DNA from: a virus
Direction: 5' to 3' (one strand)
Virus record (IMG/VR): IMGVR_UViG_3300042731_003658
Coordinates: 1 to 42,652 of that record
Length of the DNA stretch: 42,652 nucleotides
Every line of letters starts with the position of its first letter. Position 1 is the first letter of the stretch. A program made the translations under genes and the position numbers. The notes below the pieces were generated by a model, which was not told the origin of the DNA, ran no database searches, and was given only the letters and a program-made list of their open reading frames with translations. Shown here one piece after another: positions 17,232 through 24,580 of the stretch.

Positions 17232-20051
17232 TTATTTAATTATACGCTTATTTTTTAATATAGCATGTCCTAATAAACCATCAAGCACTGTAGTACCAGG
17301 TGAACTATGAGCTCCTAGAAAATGCCAAGGGGCATTAGGTTTACGCTCTTGTACATAACCCCCTGTCTGGTATAACAGTGGTTCAGGATCGCCCTCCAAT
17401 TCACGGGCCACGAGCTTACAACCATGAGCAGCTAGAATCATGGCTGAATATAAATCCTTATTCTGCCCCTTCTTAGGTGTATCAAAATGCAGAGCGCCGG
17501 AGCCAGTCTGTGTTACAACTATATTCAACATTTGCTTCTTTAAAGTCAAAATGTTTTTGTAAATCTTATCAAGTACAGAGACACCATCAACAGGGGTCTC
17601 TGGAAATAATAACTTCTTATCTTCCAACATAGCTAGAGTAGTAAAATTAGCATCAGTTATCCATGTCGGATTAAAATTAACCATCTCAAGTATATGGCGG
17701 CCCTTCAAAGTTACCTTATCTTTATCCGAGCGATCTATTATCGGTTCCTTACTATTATAGCCTTCTTCTAATAAGTCCATTATAGCATTACCACCGCCGC
17801 CCTTATCCATGAAAATCCTAACAACATTATAGGACTCACAGATAGCCTGTACTGTCATTGTTAATTCCTGTGTGGTCTTACCCTTCAATTCCAACACATT
17901 AACAAGCACATTTGGATTACCCAGCCTTACGATTACTACACCGCAACTCGCACTACCTCCCTGACTTGGGTCTACACCAACAACATATTCGGCTCCTGGC
18001 TCACCACGGACCTCCAAACCAAAAGATCCGGTACAAGACTCCAACACGGAAGCTTTGAAAAATCCCTCTGAATCAGATACCATCGCGGCTTCGTATTCCA
18101 TACTAAATTCAGCGGAAGACATTATACGTTCCGCCTCCTTTATATTATTCTCATCAAGAAATCCATTTGGTAAATCCCAATAAGGTACCTGCCAAACTTT
18201 ATATTGAGATTCTTCACCGTGAAGCTCCATTTGCCGCCAATAGTCTTTCATTCTACGCCACATATGATTGAACTTATAAAACCCTGATGAAGTCATTACC
18301 ATTTTATTAATTTTACCATCTTCAAAATCATCCTCTGTAGCTAGTCCTAACTTAATCAATTTTTCTTGCCGCTGTAATCTCCTAACATTTTCCATTGGTT
18401 CGAGTGTTGTGGCGCCCATAGGTCTAACAACCATATCCAATACTTGGTCTGGGACTTGAGCTAACTCGTCCACTACTATAAGATAGAAACGTGAACCACG
18501 GATCTTACTATTATGACTGAAAAAACCATTTGCACAGTATTCATTACCGTCTGGTACATGAATATCATATGTACACGCTTCTCCATCAGTAATTTCTATT
18601 ATTTCATCATAATATATATTAGTATTATTTAATCTGCGTATTATGTCTATTCTACTATCATCAATATGTCCATATTTATATAATAAATCATCACATAATG
18701 CAAAAGATAAGTCTTTTCTACTAATCAGTTTGCTGGGGACTATATCGGGGCATTTTCTACAACCATCGAAGCCTTTGTAATGATATTCATTAACAAAATC
18801 AATTACCATATGTATGTCAATTGGTACAGTATCATAATGGTTATATGTATCTCTATGAATGTATTTATTGGTTTTTCTGGATAAACCAAAACCTATTTCT
18901 TTCATATATAAATCAACATTAGTACCAGTAATATCTAATGTATAACACACATTCCAATTTGAGTTACATTCGGGCTTTTTACTCAACTTTGCAACAATAC
19001 CATAATGTAGTAAGATATATTGTAATTGGCCAACTAATTCTTTTGAAGTATTTGTAAAAATAATTCTATCACCTTTATCCGAAATAGAACCATCACCGTC
19101 CATCAATCCTCTTATAAAAGATGACATAACATCCCTGCTTGAACATAATATAACTTTTGGTATGGATTTGTCTATAGTTTTAACTTTAGATAAACCAAAC
19201 GTATCACATAACCACGAATTAACTATAGATGAATCACACCCAGCAACTAATAAACCCAAAGAATAAGCCTGTTCCTTTGTCACATCAGTATGTCCACTAT
19301 GCCACCGTTTAGTTCGATCTATTAATACACGATCCCCAACTACCATAGCATCAAATCTACACCAAACTATCTCACCGCCTCTGACTACTTTAAACTCATG
19401 ATTAGGCGTACCTTCGCTTTCAAAACCTTTTTTGGTCTTAATTTTGATAGTATTTTTTATACCATTACATAAAGATCTATCAGTTAGCTTAAAAGCACCA
19501 TTAGACCACACCATATCTTCTCTATCTAAATAGTGATTGTGATCTATATTATCAACATGAGCGTCATCTATTTTTCCAAATCTATCACTAAATGTCAAAT
19601 AATTACAAGAAGTTATACAGCCATCGCCCAAAGGTAACGCTTCGATAAATGAGGGACTACAACCTCCTACGGACTTGAATCTTAAATAACAGGTATCAGA
19701 GCCCCTGGTAGGTCTCTTCTCACAGGCTTCACGTAATAGTGGGGATTTTGCGTAAAGTTTCTCAACTTCACTGAAGATCATCTTGCTTTGGCGGAAAACG
19801 GGCCCAATTAACCCTACTCTATATCCTGGGTACAGCATACAACTCAAAGTAGATAAAGTTCCTAACATAAAAGTCTTACCTACGCCACGGCCACAAATAG
19901 CTATAACGTAGTTCTTAAACCACATATCCTCGAAGACCGCCCTTTGTATAGGTGCTAAATCCACACGCAACAGGTCATAGGCAGCAATGCATGGATTTTC
20001 TCTATAAAATTCTATGAGTTCCATACCCTGCTCCATGATTATGTCGGACAT
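17232..20051 (-). CDS. terminase large subunit, interrupted by an intein
   Basis: A 939-residue precursor. The N-terminal ATPase has Walker A GRGVGKT (54-60). After removal of the intein the junction reads ..PLGDG|SKIRGSRFYL, followed by Walker B (YLIVVDELAQ). The C-terminal nuclease has VVGVDPSQGG, IFMDKGGGG and a late Asp in NKDLYSAMILAAHG, the expected acidic metal ligands. The mature protein would be 569 residues, normal for a terminase that cuts and translocates phage DNA at the portal. It heads the packaging operon. The ATG at 20051 follows AAGGAGAGGTAGTT. Confidence 0.92.
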   Translation of the reverse strand: MSDIIMEQGMELIEFYRENPCIAAYDLLRVDLAPIQRAVFEDMWFKNYVIAICGRGVGKTFMLGTLSTLSCMLYPGYRVGLIGPVFRQSKMIFSEVEKLYAKSPLLREACEKRPTRGSDTCYLRFKSVGGCSPSFIEALPLGDGCITSCNYLTFSDRFGKIDDAHVDNIDHNHYLDREDMVWSNGAFKLTDRSLCNGIKNTIKIKTKKGFESEGTPNHEFKVVRGGEIVWCRFDAMVVGDRVLIDRTKRWHSGHTDVTKEQAYSLGLLVAGCDSSIVNSWLCDTFGLSKVKTIDKSIPKVILCSSRDVMSSFIRGLMDGDGSISDKGDRIIFTNTSKELVGQLQYILLHYGIVAKLSKKPECNSNWNVCYTLDITGTNVDLYMKEIGFGLSRKTNKYIHRDTYNHYDTVPIDIHMVIDFVNEYHYKGFDGCRKCPDIVPSKLISRKDLSFALCDDLLYKYGHIDDSRIDIIRRLNNTNIYYDEIIEITDGEACTYDIHVPDGNEYCANGFFSHNSKIRGSRFYLIVVDELAQVPDQVLDMVVRPMGATTLEPMENVRRLQRQEKLIKLGLATEDDFEDGKINKMVMTSSGFYKFNHMWRRMKDYWRQMELHGEESQYKVWQVPYWDLPNGFLDENNIKEAERIMSSAEFSMEYEAAMVSDSEGFFKASVLESCTGSFGLEVRGEPGAEYVVGVDPSQGGSASCGVVIVRLGNPNVLVNVLELKGKTTQELTMTVQAICESYNVVRIFMDKGGGGNAIMDLLEEGYNSKEPIIDRSDKDKVTLKGRHILEMVNFNPTWITDANFTTLAMLEDKKLLFPETPVDGVSVLDKIYKNILTLKKQMLNIVVTQTGSGALHFDTPKKGQNKDLYSAMILAAHGCKLVARELEGDPEPLLYQTGGYVQERKPNAPWHFLGAHSSPGTTVLDGLLGHAILKNKRIIK
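18510..19619 (-). mobile_element. intein with LAGLIDADG endonuclease domain in the terminase
   Basis: 370 residues from Cys145 of the precursor to Asn514. Block A: CITSCNYLTFSDRFG. Block B: EGTPNHEFKVV (the T-x-x-H). The endonuclease has LGLLVAGCDSS (degenerate first motif) and IRGLMDGDGSIS (canonical second motif). Blocks F and G: YDIHVPDGNEYCANGFFSHN. The penultimate His, terminal Asn and following Ser (+1) are all present, so class-1 splicing should work. The insertion splits a conserved G-D-G/S-K-I-R-G segment between the two Walker motifs. Confidence 0.93.
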
Positions 20052-20070
20052 AACTACCTCTCCTTATTAA

Positions 20071-20580
20071 TTAGTCCTCATTCTCATTCTCTTTAGGACC
20101 ATCTTTATCATATCTATTACCAACGTAATCCTTTCTTTTCTCAAGATCTTTTAATTCTTCCGCTTTATTGAGTCTAACTCTCTCTTTCAGTTTCTCTTTC
20201 TTTAAATCATCAAAAGCTACAGCTAAGTCAACTATAGAAAACCCCTTATATTCATTGGGATTTATTCTATCCTTACGTCTAGTGGCCAGGTTCTCCTTAA
20301 ATGCCTTGTTTTCTTTTCTTATTCTCTCTAAACTCATAGCTATATCCATCTGTGAATTAACTTCATCCTTAACAGATTTCAATAATCTATATTCAAGTAC
20401 CCTATTTTTAGCTAAATCCATAACATCATCTAAATCGCTGGCCGATAAATCCTCGTCCTCAAAATCTGCCATATAAACCTCTACAAATTCCTTATACATC
20501 GCGGCCTCTTCTTCGTTAAATACAGAGTTAACAGGTATTATCTCTTTGACTAATCTTTTTGTACCTTTCTTCCTACCCAT
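20071..20580 (-). CDS. charged helical protein upstream of the terminase (terminase small subunit candidate)
   Basis: A 169-residue protein with a basic N-terminus (MGRKKGTKRLVK), an acidic middle (DFEDEDLSASDLDDVMDL) and long charged helices. Its position immediately upstream of the large terminase (19 nt) is where the small subunit is often encoded. No helix-turn-helix is obvious. The call is positional only, and it may be an unrelated phage protein. Confidence 0.6.
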   Translation of the reverse strand: MGRKKGTKRLVKEIIPVNSVFNEEEAAMYKEFVEVYMADFEDEDLSASDLDDVMDLAKNRVLEYRLLKSVKDEVNSQMDIAMSLERIRKENKAFKENLATRRKDRINPNEYKGFSIVDLAVAFDDLKKEKLKERVRLNKAEELKDLEKRKDYVGNRYDKDGPKENENED

Positions 20581-20582
20581 AC

Positions 20583-21014
20583 TTAGTAATATCCCATATC
20601 ATCGAAATATTCCTCTGGATCTACATTCATCAACCCGCATTGCTCCAAAAATAAAACCAATAACTCTGGAGTAATATCATGACTAAAATATTCTATATCC
20701 GCCCCCACTGACAACTCAATACGATTGGCATTTCTTAAACCCTTTAAAGTCATGACATCATTAACTTCATCCAATTTGTCCTTGTTATTCTCCATCCATA
20801 AACACACATCTGGAAAATCAACGTCATCACAATACATATTTGCTAATTCGTCCGACAGCGGGTTTTTCTTCTTAAAATAAATTATTAAGGAATTCGAAAT
20901 TTTATCCCTGGTTTCCTGTTTATGCCTCTGGCCTTTCTTTGACTCACTTATCGCACGTCGACTCAATTCGCTTAACTTAAAACCAACTGGCCGGCCCCTT
21001 TTTCCATTACCCAT
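20583..21014 (-). CDS. protein with NUMOD3-like DNA-binding motif next to the terminase
   Basis: 143 residues from ATG 21014, which follows GTGGAGGAATAGA directly after the upstream stop. A longer frame to 21038 overlaps that gene. Residues about 10-40 (SELSRRAISESKKGQRHKQE, then TRDKISNSL) match the NUMOD3 pattern (K-I-S-x-x-x-K-G-x-x-H-x-x-E-T-R-x-K-I-S) common in homing endonucleases. Here no nuclease domain follows. The C-terminus is acidic (EEYFDDMGYY). It may recognise packaging-site DNA, but this is inference. Confidence 0.65.
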   Translation of the reverse strand: MGNGKRGRPVGFKLSELSRRAISESKKGQRHKQETRDKISNSLIIYFKKKNPLSDELANMYCDDVDFPDVCLWMENNKDKLDEVNDVMTLKGLRNANRIELSVGADIEYFSHDITPELLVLFLEQCGLMNVDPEEYFDDMGYY

Positions 21015-21015
21015 T

Positions 21016-21339
21016 CTATTCCTCCACTTCTGTGACACTCGAGAATTTTTTACATTCGGGACAAACCATCCCTACTGTAACCGTAGTAGCTGAAATTATA
21101 TATCCGCAACTATCACAACATACATAAGTTTGGCGACCCCTAGCTTTAGGGGGTTTCCTAAAACTAAATGGTAGGTTCTTAGAATCCGACCTCTTACTCT
21201 CTCTGTGTATCATTTCGTTGTGTTTACCAATACCGACGGCTGGCTCATAACGTCTTGGCGAGCCCGGTGGTAGTTCTTGATTCAAAGAGGTTTGTTTCAC
21301 GCCTTTGGTTATATCTTTTATAAATTCATTATTCATCAT
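21016..21339 (-). CDS. zinc-ribbon protein
   Basis: 107 residues from ATG 21339, chosen for a GAGG site 7 nt upstream; a TTG at 21345 is the alternative. The C-terminal 45 residues hold a zinc ribbon (VCCDSCGYIISATTV and then MVCPECKKF). The N-terminal half is basic and probably unstructured (RKPPKARGRQ just before the ribbon). It probably binds nucleic acid. It overlaps nothing and ends one base before the next start. Confidence 0.65.
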   Translation of the reverse strand: MMNNEFIKDITKGVKQTSLNQELPPGSPRRYEPAVGIGKHNEMIHRESKRSDSKNLPFSFRKPPKARGRQTYVCCDSCGYIISATTVTVGMVCPECKKFSSVTEVEE

Positions 21340-21407
21340 ATACAATCCTCAAACTTCTTTTTTTCTTTACCTCTTCCTTTGTTTTAGTAGATAGTAGATT
21401 AATTAGA

Positions 21408-21725
21408 TTAATAATTGGCTACTATTTTTTCTACGGTTTTTCCATTATCATTCAATAAAAAAGCAATAGTATCGAATATAACAGAAAATTCTTCTCCGTT
21501 ACTTAATCTACAAATCAATATAATGTGACGTTTGCAATCAGAACATTGATTTTCTATACCGTCACAATCACACATTGACTTTGTGTCAAATATCAGTATA
21601 TCAGGATTTTCCTCTATAATTGGATACTTACCAGTAATTATAGGCTCTGATATACTTATTTTTCTTATGTCATCTAAAATCCACCATTTCTGGTTATTAT
21701 CATATCTTCTTATCTTCAATATCAT
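21408..21725 (-). CDS. small unknown protein with Cys pairs
   Basis: A 105-residue soluble protein. A cluster of Cys in its middle (MCDCDGIENQCSDCKRH) could bind a metal. Alternating hydrophobic strands on both sides (DILIFDTKS, HIILICRLS, FSVIFDTIAFLL) suggest a compact beta fold. The family is not recognised. The ATG at 21725 follows GAGGAAGTAGAC. Confidence 0.6.
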   Translation of the reverse strand: MILKIRRYDNNQKWWILDDIRKISISEPIITGKYPIIEENPDILIFDTKSMCDCDGIENQCSDCKRHIILICRLSNGEEFSVIFDTIAFLLNDNGKTVEKIVANY

Positions 21726-21783
21726 GTCTACTTCCTCCTCGATTTATATACTATCTACTATCTACTAAATACTACGTAACACC

Positions 21784-22353
21784 TTAATAAAACTTTCGTC
21801 TACAATCCACATGAATTTCGCGCTTACTGGCTATATAATCAGATAGATAGACAGTAAGTTCCTCAGGAGTATAAGTTCTTAAATCCTTTTTCCAGGGCCT
21901 TACGCTCCACGGACCGTAATGATATCCACAGGCGTTTCTTATAATATTATATGATTTTTCACATAGCATCTGTGTAGCCTCTTGTACCTCACTAACCAAA
22001 TCAGCGGCCAGAGCTGGATGATTTCTCATAGTATGACCAGTCTTATCTATACCCTGCTTCCTGAGATCATGTATAATACACGCCGACAGTATCTCATCCC
22101 TACTACTTTCACATTCAAGACTACGACACATCTGATATGCTACTGTAAACACCTTCTTTGTATGTAATATAGTGCCATCAGGACCTAGCTCGTCTATAGG
22201 ATGAAACTTGCCAGATGAAGATGCCGGGCAGTCAATAAAAAAATATTCCGGTGCAGCATGTAAACAAAGACGAGTGAACTCTCTTATCACAACGCTGAAA
22301 ATAAGCTCCAACTGGTCAGCAAAGACCTCATCCCTAAATTTATCGTCAACCAT
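21784..22353 (-). CDS. HD-domain phosphohydrolase
   Basis: A 189-residue protein with the HD superfamily pattern. H64 lies in a helix before KVFTVAY, H95-D96 is in ACIIHDLRK, H112 is in RNHPAL, and a late Asp is in VYLSDYIASKREI. GYHYGPWS lies between. Such proteins hydrolyse nucleotides or cyclic nucleotides with divalent metal. In phages they are found among nucleotide metabolism genes, as here near the dNMP kinase. The substrate cannot be read from sequence. An anti-signalling role against host cyclic nucleotides is possible but unsupported. Confidence 0.8.
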   Translation of the reverse strand: MVDDKFRDEVFADQLELIFSVVIREFTRLCLHAAPEYFFIDCPASSSGKFHPIDELGPDGTILHTKKVFTVAYQMCRSLECESSRDEILSACIIHDLRKQGIDKTGHTMRNHPALAADLVSEVQEATQMLCEKSYNIIRNACGYHYGPWSVRPWKKDLRTYTPEELTVYLSDYIASKREIHVDCRRKFY

Positions 22354-22370
22354 TAAAAATTCCTTTTATA

Positions 22371-22628
22371 TCAATAAGGTTTGAACTGTTGACTAGTTGT
22401 ATCAACACCAGTCCTCAGAGGCTCAGTCCTTATTGAGTTATGATTTGGGTTATAGCCCGGGGCTTTCCAACCATCCCCTCTGACTGCATCACAATTATGT
22501 CTTGCAGCAATAGAGCCCGGAGTTATAGTCAAATTTTTATAGTTATAGTTTCTATCTGTAACCCAAGGGTATCGCTCACGCATTTTGACCCAGCGCGGAG
22601 ATGCATATTCTGATATATCTATAGGCAT
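22371..22628 (-). CDS. small unknown protein behind a poly-G ribosome site
   Basis: An 85-residue, basic, Pro/Asn/Arg-rich protein (MPIDISEYASPRWVKMRERY at the start). No hydrophobic core is apparent, so it may be a virion peptide or flexible linker. It is notable for its ribosome site, a run of ten G in place of AGGAGG, 7 nt before ATG 22628. Confidence 0.6.
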   Translation of the reverse strand: MPIDISEYASPRWVKMRERYPWVTDRNYNYKNLTITPGSIAARHNCDAVRGDGWKAPGYNPNHNSIRTEPLRTGVDTTSQQFKPY

Positions 22629-22635
22629 AAACTAA

Positions 22636-22645
22636 CCCCCCCCCC
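22636..22645 (-). promoter_or_regulatory. G10 homopolymer acting as ribosome binding site
   Basis: Ten consecutive G on the minus strand (ten C on the plus strand) stand exactly where the Shine-Dalgarno sequence of the 85-residue gene is expected, 7 nt upstream of its ATG. Slippage would change spacing and hence translation. Confidence 0.5.
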
Positions 22646-22677
22646 TTTACAAGTTTATTCTTTTGAAACTTAATAAC

Positions 22678-22941
22678 CTAATCCTTATTAGCCTTTATGA
22701 GGTCAACCATAGCTACTTCTTTATCACTATTTTCCAGTTTATTAGCCTGCATAAAACCCATAAGATTCATAGCAAAATCAGGGATGTCTTTTCCTTCCCA
22801 CTCATAGTTAACGCTCATATAGGCATTATCACCCATCTTACAAACTACCCTGGCATAATTATAACCATCCTTACTCTTACTAATAGTGGAAAATACTACA
22901 CTATCCGGGTCTATTGAAAAATTCATTTTTTTAGCTGCCAT
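22678..22941 (-). CDS. small unknown protein downstream of dNMP kinase
   Basis: 87 residues from ATG 22941, which follows AAGGAGATTAAA; the longer frame to 22995 would overlap the kinase gene and lacks a site. It starts MAAKKMNFSIDPDSVVFSTI and has several beta strands (YNYARVVCKMGDNAYMSVNY). The family is not recognised. It is probably co-translated with the kinase 10 nt upstream. Confidence 0.7.
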   Translation of the reverse strand: MAAKKMNFSIDPDSVVFSTISKSKDGYNYARVVCKMGDNAYMSVNYEWEGKDIPDFAMNLMGFMQANKLENSDKEVAMVDLIKANKD

Positions 22942-22951
22942 TTTAATCTCC

Positions 22952-23539
22952 TTATTTATATTTAATAAGTGTATTGGAAAGTATATCCAAAACATCTTTG
23001 GCTGAGCGCCGTAGATCTTCTAAAGTTCCATCATTAGAGACCTCTACATCAAATTTATAATCATCCAGTCCTGTTTCTGAAGCGTGTGTAGAATTAGTAA
23101 TAACATCTCTACCATCACGATTTATCCTAATTAGAAGTCCACCATGTCTGGTAATATACGAAGCCTCGGATTTATATCGTAAATCGGTTATTATAACATT
23201 TTTGTAATCCTTTTCTTTTATCACATCGAATAAAATCCTGGTCCAATACTCATTATCAACTGTTCTATACCACTCCCCAAATTCCTGCATTATAGTTCTA
23301 CCGCACCAATAACCATCACTAGAAGATAACGGATATCTTTTGTCTGGAGTTTCTTTTTCATTACCCCACAACTGTTCCCACGATAGTCCAAAAGCATCCT
23401 GGCATCTACGCTTAAGCTCAGTAGCAAACGCCATTAAAACATATGGCGGATAAGCTAATTTATTAAGTTCTTCCGCAAGCATTTCAGCAAACGCATCTTT
23501 TCCAGAGCGGGCCTTGCCCGAAATCGCAAATAAAGCCAT
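22952..23539 (-). CDS. deoxynucleoside monophosphate kinase
   Basis: A 195-residue P-loop protein. Walker A GKARSGKD lies at residues 8-15. It has the layout of phage dNMP kinases (T4 gp1 type): a long insertion containing WEQLWGNEKETPDKRYPL, the motif QEFGEWYRTVDNEYWTR, then VIITDLRYKSEA and a basic R-x-x-R lid. It phosphorylates dNMPs to dNDPs using ATP, feeding phage DNA synthesis. The start is behind AAGGGGAATTTAAA. Confidence 0.85.
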   Translation of the reverse strand: MALFAISGKARSGKDAFAEMLAEELNKLAYPPYVLMAFATELKRRCQDAFGLSWEQLWGNEKETPDKRYPLSSSDGYWCGRTIMQEFGEWYRTVDNEYWTRILFDVIKEKDYKNVIITDLRYKSEASYITRHGGLLIRINRDGRDVITNSTHASETGLDDYKFDVEVSNDGTLEDLRRSAKDVLDILSNTLIKYK

Positions 23540-23558
23540 TTTAAATTCCCCTTTTCCG

Positions 23559-23696
23559 TCAGTTACTACTCATTATCTTCAAAATTTTTTTGTAAGTTTT
23601 TCTGTAAGCATTATTAATAAATTTATCGTGCTCTTTTTTATTTCTCTTTATTATTTCATCACGTCTTTTTAATACATCGTCTTCTTTCTTTGCCAT
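23559..23696 (-). CDS. 45-residue basic peptide
   Basis: ATG 23694-23696 follows AAGGATACTAC and ends at TGA 23559. The product is highly charged (MAKKEDDVLKRRDEIIKRNK and on) and would form one long basic helix. It fits exactly between two genes of the operon. Function is unknown; it may bind nucleic acid. Confidence 0.6.
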   Translation of the reverse strand: MAKKEDDVLKRRDEIIKRNKKEHDKFINNAYRKTYKKILKIMSSN

Positions 23697-23712
23697 GTAG
23701 TATCCTTATCAA

Positions 23713-23955
23713 TTAAATTTTGAATTTTTTAATATCACTACTTATTTTACTTTGAAATTTCTTTATCTGTTGTCTAAGATGTGTAGATTCGTTTTTTAGA
23801 TGCATCACTGCATCATCTATATCGCTTTTTCTGTCAACTTCGATAAATTTAATTACATACTCTTTACAATCATGCGAATCACACTTCCTATTATCCTCAT
23901 TACATACACATTCTATATCCAAACCATTGAATTTTGCCCACGCCCGCTTAATCAA
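23713..23955 (-). CDS. small Cys-containing protein
   Basis: 80 residues from TTG 23955, preferred because TGGAG lies 8 nt upstream within the previous gene's end; a TTG at 23973 is the alternative but has no ribosome site. Residues about 17-35 hold a Cys cluster (CVCNEDNRKCDSHDCKEY). A coiled C-terminal half follows (HLKNESTHLRQQIKKFQSK). The family is unknown. It overlaps the stop of the DIP1984-like gene by 8 nt, so translation is likely coupled. Confidence 0.55.
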   Translation of the reverse strand: MIKRAWAKFNGLDIECVCNEDNRKCDSHDCKEYVIKFIEVDRKSDIDDAVMHLKNESTHLRQQIKKFQSKISSDIKKFKI

Positions 23956-24361
23956 TTTCCGTTCTCCACTCAATCATACGTAGGTTGTTTTTAATAGTGG
24001 TGTATTCCTCCAACAACTTATCTCTATTCGAAATTAAACTGAACACATCAAACAACACATCTTTATTCTCTATAAGAGAGTCCAAAACATTTATTTTTTT
24101 CTTTATGGTATTAGCAATAATCACAGCATTAGCCAGACTTACTTCCGAACCACCAATGGAGACTGTGACATCATTATTAACCTTATTAACCAATATAAGA
24201 TGGCTTCTATATTTATCAAGTAATGATAACAACATAGTTATAACAGCGTCCTCTAACTCCTGATTGGATCCTATCATATCATCCAAACATGTACTCAATT
24301 GGTTTATTTTCTTTTTTAAACTGCCCATTTCTACTAAGACCTCAGCCAATACCATACTCAC
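23948..24361 (-). CDS. DIP1984-like helical protein
   Basis: 137 residues, mostly helical. The pattern LAEVLVEMGSLKKKINQLST, then LVNKVNNDVTV, SLANAVIIANTIKKKINVL and a C-terminal KNNLRMIEWRTEID resembles the DIP1984 (septicolysin-like) family of small bacterial and phage proteins. The match is by eye on spacing and key residues (N-K-x-N-N, final I-x-x-x-x-W). Biochemical function in that family is not established. The start is GTG 24361, or ATG 24355 six nt further in. Confidence 0.6.
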   Translation of the reverse strand: MSMVLAEVLVEMGSLKKKINQLSTCLDDMIGSNQELEDAVITMLLSLLDKYRSHLILVNKVNNDVTVSIGGSEVSLANAVIIANTIKKKINVLDSLIENKDVLFDVFSLISNRDKLLEEYTTIKNNLRMIEWRTEID

Positions 24362-24363
24362 AC

Positions 24364-24579
24364 CTACTCCGGCCTAACTTCACGAGCCTGAATACCGCGT
24401 TCAGACTCAACCAACGTAAAAGACACCTTTTGTCCTTCTGTGAGGGTCTTGTAACCCTCCATATCTACGTGACTATAATGCACAAAATAATCCTTAGCTT
24501 TCGGATCACCATCTATCTGCACAAACCCATAACCTCTAGGATTACTAAACCATCTAACACTACCAATATAACGTTCCAT
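24364..24579 (-). CDS. cold-shock domain protein
   Basis: A 71-residue, full-length CSD. RNP1 is RGYGFVQ (15-21) and RNP2 is YFVHYSHV (31-38). The W-F-S-N-P-x-x-G-Y-G-F-V start is typical. The C-terminal strand (KVSFTLVESERGIQAREV) completes the OB fold. It binds single-stranded RNA or DNA and may act as an RNA chaperone during infection. The ATG at 24579 is one nt after the stop of the endonuclease gene. Confidence 0.9.
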   Translation of the reverse strand: MERYIGSVRWFSNPRGYGFVQIDGDPKAKDYFVHYSHVDMEGYKTLTEGQKVSFTLVESERGIQAREVRPE

Positions 24580-24580
24580 A

